A DNA stretch of 64,000 nucleotides from Fulvia fulva (Eukaryota; Ascomycota; Dothideomycetes; Mycosphaerellales; Mycosphaerellaceae). The notes under the pieces are model-generated. The model was not told where the DNA came from, made no database searches, and worked only from the letters and a program-made list of their open reading frames with translations. Both the position numbers and the translations under genes were made by a program. The stretch covers positions 744,001 to 808,000 of the forward strand of contig NC_063020.1 of the NCBI RefSeq assembly GCF_020509005.1. Reading direction: 5' to 3'. Position 1 is the first letter of the stretch; each line of letters starts with the position of its first letter. Below are positions 10,236-22,212 of this stretch, one piece after another.

Positions 10236-11915
10236 TTATACGACGTCTGAGACATCGAATAGCGTGCAGTGTTACCGGCTGGTGTCAGCTAGAAAACTCA
10301 TTACATATATATAGCTTTGATCAATTGAGCAGGCAGAGCGCTGGGGCTATGGTAAGACTTCGTATGGCCCCCTACACCCAGAGCGGGGCAACAGAGCATG
10401 CAGAACTAGTCAGCGAGTGAGCTGTCCGTTCATCTGCAGACTAGTCATGCAAAATTCGAAAATAGTGCAGGCCGCTCTCGGAAGCAGAGAGATCACTGCG
10501 TCGAATTACTCCGACTCTACCCCAGTGACACTTCGCAGCACAGTCCACAATGTATCTTCAGAGACGTCTACTGCCGTTTGCATTGTTGAAGTCATGTTCT
10601 ACATGATGGCACGGAACGTGGTCGTGTGCTAACAAATTTGCAAGCACGTGCAGAGCCGCGCTAAGGGCACTAGCCGAAGCTTGTACAGCTCCAGCTCTGG
10701 ACCCTGAAATGTCGTTCATTCACAAACATCATGCTTCGTTGCAGGCCCAAATTGTACGGCATCGTTCAAGCATGCATCCGAACTATCTGAATGAAGCGCA
10801 ATAGCATCAATCGCTGTCGAGTGTGTGGGTGGTTCTTTCCGAATGCGGCTCCTTTTCCCGCCTAGCGTGCCATCGCATGACGAAGAGCTCTACGTGGTGA
10901 AGGCATAGCGTTTTGCATGAACTGGATTGCCGTAAGCTTTCACACAGAGGCCGAAGTGACTGCTTCGAAATCCCAGATCTACTCAGTCAGGAAGCCACTA
11001 CTTGCGAACGACGCCCGGTAGCATCACGCAAGGAAGTCACTCGAGGCAGTGCAAGCGAAACGACGATGCGTACCACTTTCCATGTCCATGATAACGTATG
11101 ATCAGGATGTCACGTACACGCCGACCTCTCCTTCTGATTCATCGACCCGCACTTTTGCGACACCGCCGCACGATCCTCTTGCCGCACCGATACCGAATGA
11201 ATCAACGTCATGATTTCGCCATATCGGAGTACCACTTTCGTGCTCCGTAACCCGTGAAGAGATGGGACCAAATGCTTAAGCGGCCCAAATGCGGACATGG
11301 CACATTGAATGAGTCGTCTCGTGTTTGTATGGCTGTATCGTCCGGGCGCTTCAGCTTCGCAGCCGACATGTATATATTGCTTCAAAGAGCAGGTGGCCAA
11401 GGACAACCCCATCATACCTCGATACCCCGCGACGCTACCAACGATGCACTCGCGCTGGCATATGCCCACTCAAGCCCAGTGGCCGACAGAAGCCATTGGC
11501 TAGTGATGCGTATACCGTTTCTGCTTCGCACAGCGGTGACCTTCACGAACAGCGACTCCCGTGTCCCAAGCGCCAGTACTTGGAAGTGATCGGACGAGGA
11601 CTGGTGGCATGAGCCAGGCAGAACGGGCGGACACCGGAGCTAGCCGCATACTGCCTTTGGTCGCCGAGATGGTAATGATGGTGAAGAAGCGGATCGATGA
11701 AAGGAACCTTGCGATGAAGACGACTCGGAACTTACTGACAAGGTATAGCGTATGCCAGCACCGAGGTCGCCGCTACCTTCGCCAACCCCTTCCACTCTGC
11801 CGTAGCCGCCTCATAAACGTGACCGCAACCAGACTTCGCAGAGCTGAGACCGCAAAACCAATCACATTCCGTTCATCTCGATTCTGGAGTACCATCTACC
11901 TCTCACCACTGTCGT
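10236..11915. other. Intergenic, no supported gene
   Basis: About 1.7 kb of ordinary composition with only short overlapping open frames on both strands. None shows a recognisable domain, signal peptide or consistent codon pattern. No repeat or RNA gene was recognised. Confidence 0.5.
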
Positions 11916-14519
11916 TTACAAAGCCCTGGTCTGCAGGCTAAACTTGCTCGTCAAACAATTATCCAACACACTCTTCCCCACATACACCTTATACTCACCT
12001 TCCTGCATCATCCACATCTGCCTCTCCGTATCCCACACACTTAGATCCCGTCTCCTCAGCGGAAAGCTATAACTCGCAGACCCACCGGGCTGAATCCAAT
12101 GCTTCTCGAACCCTCTCAGTGCTTTCGCGACACCGCTGTTCGGGATCCCTAGATACAGCTGTGCCACCTCTGCCGCGGCCACATCACCAGTGTTGGTCAC
12201 AGTAATGCTCGCAGCCGCAACATAATCATATAAGCTCGCGAGGCCACCCTCAGACGTCTTGGACCCAGCGTCCGGAGGGGCCAGAGAGCAGTTGACAGCA
12301 TCGTTAAGCGCGACGCTGAGGTTCGAGTATGTGAACGTGGTATACGTCAAGCCGTACCCAAAAGCAAAGCGTGGGACGATATCACGCTTGATAAAATCTC
12401 GGTAGTCGATGTGAACACCTTCCGTAAAGTTCGACTGCGAGTACTGAGGGTTCTGCGCATCGGGAAGGGTCGCATTCAGTAGAGTGCCATAGTCAGCTTC
12501 CTGCTTAGCTACGGTGTACGGGAGACGGCCGGAGGGAGATTGGCGGCCATATAGAATCTCGACAAGTGCGTCGCCGGAAGCTTGACCTGGGAGATGTGCA
12601 TAGATGGCTGCTGTAATGTTTGAGTGGTCGATCCAACGGTCTACCAGACGAATGCCGGCATTGTGGATGACGACAATCGTGTTGCTGCATTTCGACGCAA
12701 CGTTGGTGACCAGAGTGTCGGAGTATTCATCAGCCAATCTACTGCGATCAGCTGTCTCGGCAGACTGCGCGTTAATGAGCACCAAGCATGCGTCGCTGTC
12801 CTGTACCACGGGATCCTGCGTTACGAAGTCGGTATACAGGATCGTGCCATCGATATCTGTCTGTCGCTTGATCGCATCGAAGGGCGAGACCATCGACGCA
12901 GGAGCAATTCCTCCAGATCCACCTCCACTAATGATTGTGCCATTGAACGCAATCTCAGGTATAGAGCTTCCAGCTGGCATAAAAGACGCAGCAGACATGA
13001 GGTACTGCAGACCTCCGAACGGATCGCCGTTGATGTACTGTTGTGTATTGGCCAGGCTCACAGGGTACAGATCCGGCTGTGATGCTGAGGTATTCGACCC
13101 GCTGATTGCATCCCATCCAAAGAGCGACAAAGCAGCAGGCTGCTTCAGCGGTAGCGCACTGTTCTCGTTCTTCACCAATACATGACCCTCGACGGCAGAC
13201 TGGAGGAGGATCTGGTTAGCTGCAGCCTCTCGGGCGTCCGTCGCATTGTTGGCTTTGATCCCGGGAGCAGTGAATGGCGCAAATCTATACCATGCGGCCA
13301 GGATACGTGTAGCCATATCATCCAGGCGAGTTGCATTCATGGATCCGTTGTTGACTGCCGTGGCAAGCTGGTTGTTGCCCCAGTATAGGCCAGATGGCAT
13401 GACCATATCCATTCCTGCATCGGCGCTCGCAATGCCGGTGTGTTGAGCGTACCAGTCCGAGACTACGAAGCCTCCGAACCCAAGCTCTGTCTTGAGCAAT
13501 CCATTGAGAGTTGCACTGTTCTGGCATCCATAGCTGTTATTGATCCGCTGGTACGAGCACATTACCGACCCAACGCCAGCTTTGACAGCATCGTAAAAGG
13601 GCCACAGGTAGAGTTCATGCATCGTGCGATCATCGATATTCGACGATACTGAGTTGTTGAGGTTGATGCCGGAAGGTAGAAGAAACCCCTGCAGGAAAGG
13701 GTTGCGATTCGTCTCCTGCTCATTCCCGATGTAATGCTTGACACAGGATACCACAGACAGTTGCAGCCCTTGCACAGTAGGCTCCACCAAAGCGCCTGCG
13801 AGGTAAGGATCATTGGAGAATCCCTCCCAATTTCTTCCGCCCTTCGCAACACGTCCCAGCGGACCTACAACAGGACCCAGAGCAACATTGACACCCTTCG
13901 CCTTGAACTCCTTGCCGATATAATTCGCTCGCCACCAAGCTAAGCCTTTGTCCCAGCTAGCACCAACAGACAGGCCAGCAGGATATCCATTCACCTTTGC
14001 AGTATCGCTCAGACGGACGCCACTCGATGCATCATTCAGACAGATACCGGGAAAGTTAAGCCTCGAGACATTTCCCGTGAATCCAGAACAGCCTTGAGTA
14101 TCGTTCGCTGGGGTCACAATGGCGTTCTTCTCCTCGTCCGTCATCTGCGATACCAGAGCTCTGGCTTGAGCATATGCATTCGCCCATAAGCCATCTCCAC
14201 TTCCCTCGGGTGATGGGTATACTGGAGGTGAATGGCCGTAGTCGTAGTAGCCGGATGGGTTGCAACTCTTTCGGGGATCGATGCCGGTCTGATTGAGAGC
14301 GCCGATAATTTCTTGTTGGTTGGTGTTTGCAATACCGGCTAGTACTACCGCTGCAGCATCGACAAGGTTCTCTGGAACAAATCCTATCGGCCGGAGGATG
14401 CTGGCGATTGGAGATGCTTCGATGGATGCTGCGGCTGCTGAGCAATTGGTGGTTGATGTTTGTGCATAGGCTGTCTGTATGGCGAATGCAACAGCGCAGG
14501 CGATCCAACCGCGCGTCAT
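11916..14519 (-). CDS. Secreted GH3 beta-glucosidase
   Basis: An 867-residue single-exon protein with an N-terminal signal peptide (MTRGWIACAVAFAIQTAYAQ) and many N-glycosylation sites, so it is probably secreted. It has the GH3 N-terminal barrel (NWEGFSNDPYLAG; VSCVKHYIGNEQE) with the catalytic nucleophile Asp355 in GFVVSDWYAQH. Next come the alpha/beta sandwich domain (residues about 430-650) and a C-terminal fibronectin III-like domain (TITVTNTGDVAAAEVAQLYL...). Family members release glucose from cello-oligosaccharides and other beta-glucosides. The length matches fungal GH3 beta-glucosidases (about 750-870 aa). The ATG at 14519 directly precedes the signal peptide. No damage seen. Confidence 0.95.
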   Translation of the reverse strand: MTRGWIACAVAFAIQTAYAQTSTTNCSAAAASIEASPIASILRPIGFVPENLVDAAAVVLAGIANTNQQEIIGALNQTGIDPRKSCNPSGYYDYGHSPPVYPSPEGSGDGLWANAYAQARALVSQMTDEEKNAIVTPANDTQGCSGFTGNVSRLNFPGICLNDASSGVRLSDTAKVNGYPAGLSVGASWDKGLAWWRANYIGKEFKAKGVNVALGPVVGPLGRVAKGGRNWEGFSNDPYLAGALVEPTVQGLQLSVVSCVKHYIGNEQETNRNPFLQGFLLPSGINLNNSVSSNIDDRTMHELYLWPFYDAVKAGVGSVMCSYQRINNSYGCQNSATLNGLLKTELGFGGFVVSDWYAQHTGIASADAGMDMVMPSGLYWGNNQLATAVNNGSMNATRLDDMATRILAAWYRFAPFTAPGIKANNATDAREAAANQILLQSAVEGHVLVKNENSALPLKQPAALSLFGWDAISGSNTSASQPDLYPVSLANTQQYINGDPFGGLQYLMSAASFMPAGSSIPEIAFNGTIISGGGSGGIAPASMVSPFDAIKRQTDIDGTILYTDFVTQDPVVQDSDACLVLINAQSAETADRSRLADEYSDTLVTNVASKCSNTIVVIHNAGIRLVDRWIDHSNITAAIYAHLPGQASGDALVEILYGRQSPSGRLPYTVAKQEADYGTLLNATLPDAQNPQYSQSNFTEGVHIDYRDFIKRDIVPRFAFGYGLTYTTFTYSNLSVALNDAVNCSLAPPDAGSKTSEGGLASLYDYVAAASITVTNTGDVAAAEVAQLYLGIPNSGVAKALRGFEKHWIQPGGSASYSFPLRRRDLSVWDTERQMWMMQEGEYKVYVGKSVLDNCLTSKFSLQTRAL

Positions 14520-15234
14520 GTTGAGCTGTATCTACTCCAGAGAAATTGGCCTATGTATGCAAAGGTGGTAGTGGTCAGTTCAAGGACATAGCTCTTTATG
14601 TGTGCGATTCGATCGATTTTCGAGAGATCGGTTGTTTGGGCAGACTTGTATTTACGAAAGACAATCATAACGCAACCCTCAGGAACGAAGTGGCAGGTGG
14701 TCATTCGTGCAGGTGGCTTCCACGCTAGTGAACGCCATGGCGTAGATCCTATACATTGAGTTTCTCGTCAACATGCGAGGTACGCAATGTGCGAGATACT
14801 CCCTTTGGATGCGTAGCACATCATCGTGACCGCAGAGATGCGGGAGCTTATCATAATTCTTGTCTACAGGTTAGAACTTTTCACAGCGACAACACAACAT
14901 CTTCGTTGAGGTGCCAGCAAGTACGCTCGAGAGGGGAGCGGGAGCAAGTGACCTCGGCTATCTCGAAATAACACACTGCTTCTTCTTTGTGGCCAAGAGG
15001 ATGCTGATGTGTGAATGCAGCAACAGGACGGAAGTGATTTGGTGTCTCAACATGTGTGATACGTCGATGGAGGTGCAGAGATGAGAAATCGGCTTCAGCA
15101 TGAAGTCAAGCGACATGGGTTGTGGTCTTGGCAGATCATGCCATCTTCCTTTGGCCGCGAGCAGATCACTGCATGGAAGAGCCCTCGAGCCCTAATGACG
15201 CCATATCAACATGATCGAGAGACATTCTCGTCTA
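14520..15234. other. Intergenic between the GH3 and hydrolase genes
   Basis: About 0.7 kb holding the presumed promoter of the GH3 gene and the 3' region of the hydrolase, both on the minus strand. No additional gene or repeat was recognised. Confidence 0.5.
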
Positions 15235-16110
15235 CTATACGACGTATCCTCTCTTCCGAAGCCAGCCGGCCAGGATTTTGTTCACCTCTTCGTGAGCAGT
15301 GATATGCGCGAACGTGCCCTGCTCAATGATATGGACTTCATCGACCTCATCTCTCAACCCTAGCTCTTTCTCCCACTCCAGCGCTGCAGGAGAAGTACAA
15401 ATTGCCAACCGAGGTGCACTTCTCTTTCGCATCAACGCCTTGGTTTGCTCAGTCCTCCCAATGACCTTATCATCCAGCTCGAGCATGCCCTTCATGCACC
15501 CAAGCAGGGTTACAGGAGACGTCTCGAGAACTCTTCGATGATTCCAGGTTCGGATCCAGTCCGGTGTATCCTGTGTATACATTACCTGCTCGAACCACGA
15601 TGCGACGATCTCCGATGCTCGGTCTCTTCTGTCTTTCATGGTCTCGACCAACTGTATCAGAGCGGGTGGCAGACGCTCTCCAAGGCCATAGATTGGATGG
15701 ACCAACACATGCGCTTTGACTATACCACCATGCTCTGCCGCGATCATCGATGTGATACATGTACTCATCGAATGTCCAACGAGGATGACGGGCCCGACTT
15801 CGAGGCTTCTGACCAATGCAATGGCATCCTCTGCTAATGCGTCCCAGTTGTATGATGCATGCTCCGTGGCATTCGACCTGCCGTGCCCTCGGTGGTCCAT
15901 GGCAATGACTCGAAGTCCATGCTCCAGAAGCACCGGAATCTGGAAGCTCCAATCGTGCGAGTCGCAAGCGTAGCCGTGAAGGAGTAAAACCGGCTGTCCA
16001 TCTCCCTGGTCGGTGTAGAAGATGTTTGCATCTTCGCGATTAAGGTACGGCATAGTACCGTTTTTCGGGTCCCGATCGTGCAACGGTATGTCGGGACAGC
16101 TACTACTCAA
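15235..16110 (-). CDS. Alpha/beta hydrolase
   Basis: A 291-residue soluble alpha/beta-hydrolase-fold protein. The oxyanion loop HG lies at residues 45-46 (LLLHGYACDSHDW), a DHRGHGRS strand-turn at 72-79, and the nucleophile elbow GHSMS has Ser114. A candidate catalytic His lies in the C-terminal TFAHITAHEE segment. The catalytic acid is not obvious: the usual strand-7 aspartate region reads LAICTSPAALE. The substrate cannot be told; the family includes esterases, epoxide hydrolases and haloperoxidases. An alternative start is Met20 (16053), which would remove a poorly conserved leader. Single exon. Confidence 0.85.
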   Translation of the reverse strand: MSSSCPDIPLHDRDPKNGTMPYLNREDANIFYTDQGDGQPVLLLHGYACDSHDWSFQIPVLLEHGLRVIAMDHRGHGRSNATEHASYNWDALAEDAIALVRSLEVGPVILVGHSMSTCITSMIAAEHGGIVKAHVLVHPIYGLGERLPPALIQLVETMKDRRDRASEIVASWFEQVMYTQDTPDWIRTWNHRRVLETSPVTLLGCMKGMLELDDKVIGRTEQTKALMRKRSAPRLAICTSPAALEWEKELGLRDEVDEVHIIEQGTFAHITAHEEVNKILAGWLRKRGYVV

Positions 16111-17032
16111 TTATCAGCAGTCGGGCAGACGCAGCCTGGCTCGATCTGGCAGAGCAAGCTCTCTGTAAGAGACAGCGGTGTTTCGTCATCCTACCGCTGA
16201 GTAAGGTAGAGACGTACAGACTGGTGGCCTGGGACAATGATCCTTGTGCCCCAGGAGGTCCGGACTGATCTAATCTCAAGTAGGGCTATGATTTCCCGAA
16301 CATGGCAAGCCACAACAACAGTGTCGTACCGATCGCATCTCCATGAGGTGGAGCTGAACTGGATCAGTCTCGCCCACGGCAGTATCTCCAGATCTGGATC
16401 CATCGCCATTGTACTGCGGAGGCCCGAGGAACTACCATGCCGAAGGCTGTCTTGGCGGCTTGGTCGGCATGTGTTCGCGTCCGCACTCTTCCTTTCTCCA
16501 GTCGACCACAGAAGCAGAAAAGAATTCTGTCGCCTAGCAGTCGGTCTCTAGAAGAAGGAAACTATTTCGGATGCGTTACCAGGGCCGGATCACTCTTAAG
16601 TAACACGACATGCCAAGAAGAAGGGCGAGCTGTGAGTGGCTGCGATTGACCCCTCGCAGCCTTGGCGTGGTCTCGGACGGCTCGATCCGCTTTTACGACG
16701 AACACGACCAAGGCGACAACAGAAAGAACATCGGATTGAGATACGAGCTAGTGGTGGCTGAGGCAGAGCAAACTTCACCTACGCGTGTCTACCGTCATTT
16801 GTGTTGAGACCGTGCTCAGTAACCACGAACAGAACTTCCTTCTTAAGCAAGAACGCATCGCTCAACAGTGGATGCTACATTACACCAACCAACTCCTTCA
16901 CAAGAACTGACCCGACCAACCACAACAGTCGTACGAGCAACTTAACTACGACAGAACATCCAATCCGATAACAACCACAACACTCACTCGAACATTGGAC
17001 GCACGCTCGACGACTTCCTCAACACCACCACC
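16111..17032. other. Intergenic; includes RTA1 5' leader
   Basis: No convincing gene. The last ~150 nt are C/A-rich (16870-17030), typical of a fungal 5' UTR ahead of the plus-strand gene at 17033. Confidence 0.5.
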
Positions 17033-18033
17033 ATGTTGGTCACTCGCCAAGATGACACAGTCCTGGCCGACTTCGAGTACTACAAGTACACCCCATCAAT
17101 GGCCGGCGCTGTTGTCTTCGTCATCCTCTTCGTCATCACATCCGTCCTCCACCTCTGGCAGATGTTCCGGACAAGAACCTGGTTCATGATTCCATTCTGC
17201 ATCGGTGGTGTCATGGAAGTGATCGGCTACATCGGTCGTGCTGCATCTTCACAGGAGACTCCCGACTGGACCCTCGGCCCATACATTATCCAGAGTATCT
17301 TCCTCCTCGTTGCACCGGCACTCTTCGCGGCGTCGATTTACATGGAACTGGCGCGGATTGTCTTGATGGTTGAGGCGGATCATGCGCTGTTCATTCGGAG
17401 AAAGTGGTTGACCACCATCTTTGTTTGTGGAGATGTGTTGTCTTTCTTGATGCAGTCTTCTGGTGAGCATCTATCTGTCGAGCCAGTCATGCTGAAGTTA
17501 CTAACGACATCCCAGGTGGTGGCCTCATGGCAAGCGGCAACAGCGATTCTGTCAACAAGGGCGAGAGCATCATCATGGGCGGTCTAGCCGTCCAGCTGAT
17601 CTTCTTCTTCCTCTTCATCGTCGCCGGAGCAGTCTTCCACGCCCGTGTGCGCAAGTCGCCCACCGCGAAGTGTGCTCGTTACCCCTGGCAGAAGCACATG
17701 GTCAGCCTCTACCTGGTCAGCGTACTGATCTTTGTGCGATGCTTGGTTCGTCTGATCGAGTACGGCCAAGGCTTCGATGGTTACATCATCAGCCACGAAA
17801 TCTACCTCTTCATCTTCGACGCTCTACTCATGTGGCTGGCCATGGTCGTCATGAACTGGGTCCACCCTTCGGAGGTTGCAGCGTTGATTCGTGGGTACGG
17901 CAAGATGAGTGACAAGGTCATTGGTACCAAAGATGTGTAAGTGCACCTCTGATCAGGTCAGATTGTCGTAACGAGAGGCTAACTTGACAGCGGTTCGCAG
18001 TACCACAACGTACAACTTGGACCATGGGCTTGA
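17033..18033 (+). CDS. RTA1-like seven-helix membrane protein
   Basis: Exon 1 is 17033-17462; the intron 17463-17515 (GTGAGC...CTAAC...CAG) joins SSG to GGLMASGNSDSVNKGE in frame. The protein has the RTA1/RTM1 pattern: MIPFCIGGVMEVIGYIGRA, IIQSIFLLVAPALFAASIYM and SLYLVSVLIFVRCLVRLIEY, with about seven hydrophobic segments. The family comprises fungal plasma-membrane proteins linked to resistance to lipid-active drugs and sphingoid-base export. Read straight through, the frame stops at 17940. A second canonical intron (17937-17990, GTAAGT...GCTAAC...CAG) would replace that stop with a 14-residue tail ending at 18033, and I prefer this model. cDNA would decide between them. Confidence 0.85.
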
Positions 18034-18318
18034 ACTCCCAAACGAGGAAGTTCAAGTTCAGCCGAAGAGGGAATGCGTTTGAGCGTTCAGCAAGAAGCAA
18101 ATCGGCAGCAGTCTATCGGCAGTGTCGACAGCATGATTTCACTTTATGAGCTGGGTTGGCCAACATCCGGCCTCCAGTATGAGTATTGAATGGGCATGGT
18201 GAGAGGAGAAGCATAAACATCGGACCGACATGATTCGGCGTATGCATGGAGCATTGGCGTAATGAGCGTTCTGATAGAGCATAGAAGTTCTTTTGTAAGA
18301 TACCCAGCATCAAGCGAA

Positions 18319-19102
18319 TCAAGGAAGATGTACTTCCACAACACTTCCGCGCCATTTCCCCATATTCCCCGCACAGGCAACGTACAGTTTCGTGTCATCT
18401 TTGCTGACCGCGAGTGAAGTCGGTCCTTGCAGAGGCGACCCATCACCACCAATGAATAGTGTCTGTCGCCCTCCAGGATCAATGCGATATATCGACTCGG
18501 AATGGACAGTGATCCAAGCATTGCCTTCGGAGTCGAAGTCGAAGTCATCGTAGGGCATGTTGTGCTTTGCTTCTTCATTGTGGGTCACGATCTCGATATC
18601 ACCCGTCGTGTCCCCCTGGCTGTCAACCTTGACCTTGCAAAAGAGCTCCTGCGCCGAGTTGGTGAAGTAAAAGTACCCATCTCTGACTTTTGCACCGTTG
18701 GCACCCAAGGGTCCCTTGCTAGCTAATTCGCTCAAACCCAAGAGTCTATGCTGTAACACAACATCTACTTCGCCGGTTTTAGTATCGATCCGAAAGATCT
18801 GCCCACCGATCAAAGACTTTCATGGTGCTCTTTTCGAACTTCATCGAACCAGCTTTGATACCGCCTGTGACTGCGTAGGTGTCATACTCGATCTGGACGA
18901 TGCCAGTAAGAGCAGTGGTTCCAGGCAGTTTAGCGACTAGTTCTGGTTCTGGCGAGGCGGCATTGGGGTCGAGATTGTAGACCGAGCCTTCCCGGAAGGT
19001 TGTGAGGAGGAGATGTCCATTAGGTCTGATGACGATATTCTCGATGAAGGTTGGCTCTAGGAAGTGGTAGATTGTTCTTGTCTTGACTGTGGCTGTGGAC
19101 AT
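18319..19102 (-). pseudogene. Broken SMP-30/gluconolactonase-like gene
   Basis: Two overlapping minus-strand frames form one beta-propeller protein. The N-terminal part (19102 to about 18815; IYHFLEPTFIENIVIRPNGHLLLTTF, ...LPGTTALTGIVQIEYDTYAV) ends in KFEKSTMKVFDR. The C-terminal part (18813-18319; IGGQIFRIDTKTGEVDVVL ... PTSLAVSKDDTKLYVA) follows in another frame. In full-length fungal relatives, as I remember them, roughly 40-50 residues separate these two blocks. They are missing here, so the junction looks like an internal deletion that also broke the frame. No splice sites explain it. A functional product is unlikely unless the sequence is wrong at 18815. Confidence 0.7.
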
Positions 19103-19347
19103 CTTTGCCGAGAGCAGAACAGCGTCTCTTGAATATGCAGAGTCGAAGTGACTGGATACTGTTGATGTGCTGCACGTCAGCTTCTTACGGCTGGGCTTAT
19201 GGTCGCACAGAGGCCGGCATCCTTCAGGATCCAGGACGTAGCTGCTTGTAGAATAGCCGCATCCTGAAGCAGGCTGAAATGAGGGTCACTTTGCAAGAGT
19301 ATGAACCTTTTCAACGTGCTACGTTCATGCGTACAATTGTTCGTCGC

Positions 19348-21384
19348 TCATACGTTATCGACGCTGTGTCTTCCCGCTTTCGTAACATCATCGACGGGCA
19401 CTGCTTTCTCGCCGTACTGCTCAAGTTCATTCATCGCATCCTCAGTGTAGTTCAGTTTCCTGTAGAACATCCAGAAGAGGCAGCCGGCCACGAAGCAAGA
19501 AGCTGCGAGCCCAGTGTACATCCAGAGAAGCTTGGGGTCCACTGCAGTTGGCGACAAAGCGGCTCCTAAAGCGGCGCCGAAAGCATTCGTAAGTAAGAAA
19601 ATGCTCATGATGAAAGACTTCATGCTAGGCGGTGCCTTCGTAAATGCATATTCCAATCCTGTGATGCTAGCAAAGATCTCAGACAAGCCGATCAGGAGAT
19701 AAGCAGGGGTCTGAACGGCGACATGCACGTTGTTGGGTCCGAACGTTCCATCTGGTCGCTTCGCAGCGTCGCAAGCGCCAGGAGCATCGTAACAGGGTCC
19801 AGACTCATAGATCAGCTTCTGCACGCCCGCAGCGTACGCCATTGAGGCTGCACCGAGGAAGAAGCCCCAGGTAATCCTTGTAATTGGCTTGAACGAGATG
19901 CCGACCTTGCGGAGAGCAGGGTAGAAGATGCGGTCGCAGATCAGAATGAAGATGATGATTGTGATCGGATCTACGTTTTGCATTATATCGTCTGTTAGTG
20001 TCAGCTTGTAATTCTTAGGTCATACATGTCTTCTGGGTCATACTTGGAATTCCATGAAGTTGCATCTGCCCCGCCTGAGAGATGAAGTTGTTGATCATCT
20101 GTCCATAGACGACCCAGTAGATTGGATAAAACAGGAACACTTTGCACGCAACGAGAGCGCGGCGTACTTCCTCAACGAACAAGCCATCCCACGGCATACT
20201 TCTACCCTGTCGGCCGGTGGTTTCCTCGAGGTACTCTGGCTTGGCGGCGTCGAGGCTCTTGTTCTTTAGGCCGATCCAGCAGACCTTCAATGCATGCGGG
20301 ATGACCGATCCCTTTGGAGGTCGCATGACATACTTCTTCTTGCCAGCGACGAGCACAGCTAGTCCAACGAAGAACATGCACAGACAGAGTAGATATGCTG
20401 TCCAGAACCCTGTGTGCAATTCCATTTCGGTAGTGGCGATGGAGGAAAGCGATCCCACGTTGATGCCTGTAAACACAAACAATCAGTATTTGTTCTGTGT
20501 GAAGATCTTTTGGAAATGATGTTGGGACAGAGTCAGCGTGTTGTTCTCTGGGCGGGCTTACAAAGATAGAAAATCATGTAGATTCTCTGGATCGTTACGG
20601 CAGGGTCCACGATGACTCGTTCGCCCGACTTCAACGTTCGTATGAAAGGCTTCGTCGACCGATATTGCTCTGCGATCATTGGGCTAACATTACTCTTGAT
20701 GCCGCCAGTGCCAGTACCAATGATGACCATGGCAACGACCAAGCCACCTAGTGCTGCACCATTTTCGATGGAAACCGGCAAGGAAGTGAGGAAGAGGATG
20801 AGAATGCCGATTGTGTAGATGATGGCCGACCAGAAAATCGTCCAGTACTTCCCAAGATATTGATCTGCAACAATGGCACCCGCTACAGGTGTAACATAGC
20901 ACCAGAACTGGAAGAAGTTGGTCAATCCCGTGGCTCCACTTTGATTGAGGCCAATCGCGCCGGGCAGTCCATTGGGATCGTGATAGCTGTTACTGATGTA
21001 GTTCTGGAGGGGACCTGAGAGCCCGTTGTACGTGAAACGTTCGCACAATTCTACCACTGCAACCAGGAAGGTCGACCAAGGCAAGTTGTCGGCAACTCTT
21101 CGCAAGGTCCTCTTCTCCTCCTCCGTAGGCTCACTGGCACCGACTGAACTCATACTGTTGGCATCGTAGGCAGCTTCGCTCTTGGTCATGATATCCCGGG
21201 GCTCCTCGCCACCAGCTATGTCTCGCACGGAATATCCGGCGATAGATGCCCGTGGCTCGACCTCAGTGGCGTGGAACTGCGCAACGACGCTCTCACGTTC
21301 GGCCATGTTGTCGACAAGTTCGTACTGACCGCGATCGGATGCTGAGCCTTGACCAGAGGCGAACAGATTGCGGAAGACTCCCAT
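19348..21384 (-). CDS. PTR2: PTR2-type proton-coupled peptide transporter
   Basis: Three exons (21384-20562, 20466-20044, 19991-19348) with canonical introns (GTAAGC...ACAG and GTATGA...CTAACAG). They join as FYLC-INVGSLSS and LHGIP-NDIMQNVDP. The protein is about 629 aa. It has an acidic N-terminal cytosolic region, the POT-family signature ELCERFTYNG, FYLCINVGSLSS (the FYxxINxGSL motif spans the first intron), and about 12 membrane segments. It imports di/tripeptides with protons at the plasma membrane. It is divergent from the small gene starting at 21684, sharing a 299-bp upstream region. Confidence 0.93.
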
Positions 21385-21683
21385 CGCGATGACCAGCCGC
21401 GAAGGCGGCGGCTATATACCTCTGGCGCGATCACCTTTGCATGTTCCCTCATTCGCAGCGCCTCCAGGATGGAGTTCGAGACTATTGTGGACCTGAGCCA
21501 GCTTTCCCTTTGTTGGCAATCGCGTGGAGATCGGTGCCACGTCGCCGGGAAGTCAATGGTGTCACCCGTCACGTGCGCACCAAGCGCTCCTACAGAAATG
21601 CTTGAGGAAACACCTCATCGTAACATCAACAGTTTCTTCGCCATTTCTGGCAACAGATCAGACATTGCAGTCATCAGAACGAC
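21385..21683. promoter_or_regulatory. Shared divergent upstream region
   Basis: A 299-bp gap between the ATG of the peptide transporter (minus) and the ATG of the small hypothetical gene (plus). Both promoters must lie here. No specific motif is claimed. Confidence 0.5.
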
Positions 21684-22212
21684 ATGCCTTCCTTGACCAA
21701 AGTAGACGAGCTCCTCCAAGAAGTCAACAACAAGCTCATTGCGGAAGGTACGACACACGACTGGCCTTTTTATCCCCTGTCACCCGATCTTAACGATATT
21801 CGCCAATCGCGGTGAACAAAGAGGAGGCATAAGTCTTGGGCCTGAAAGTCATCAAGGAGGATCTTATAGTCTGCAAATCCTACCGCGACTGGGATGGTGT
21901 CGAGCAAGACGAGCCGTTCGAGCCGCAGGCAATCCTTCTGCGAGACAAAGTTACATCGTATGCTGCGAACATGGTGCAGACCATCCTTGGGTCCATATCA
22001 ATTCAGAGTCAAGACCAGAATCCTCTGGATGGGTATGATCCAGACAGTCTTGCCAAGATTCGAGTGGCTTCCAACCTTCAAGGTGAGTCCGCGATTGAAT
22101 GAGCCACTTCAAGATGTTCAGATGGCTCACAGCATCATATGTCGACATCCACGCCGTGGCTAAAGATGGGCTGCCATCGAATGCAAGAGACCCAACTGCT
22201 CCCACGGCGTAA
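21684..22212 (+). CDS. Small hypothetical protein (three exons)
   Basis: Predicted exons are 21684-21747, 21834-22082 and 22133-22212, giving 130 aa. It starts MPSLTKVDELLQEVNNKLIAE, then VLGLKVIKEDLIVCKSYRDW. A middle region follows (LLRDKVTSYAANMVQTILGS) and the C-terminus is ASYVDIHAVAKDGLPSNARD...PTA. Intron 1 has CTTAAC and ends AAG (a weaker acceptor); intron 2 is GTGAGT...ACAG. All three exons join in frame, which supports a real gene. No signal peptide, membrane segment or known domain is recognised. It is probably cytosolic; function unknown. Confidence 0.6.

Noticed and set aside
9803..11941. Several 60-126-codon frames on both strands
   Set aside because: Overlapping, no signal peptide, domain or splice structure; one lies across the tRNA-Tyr-like gene.
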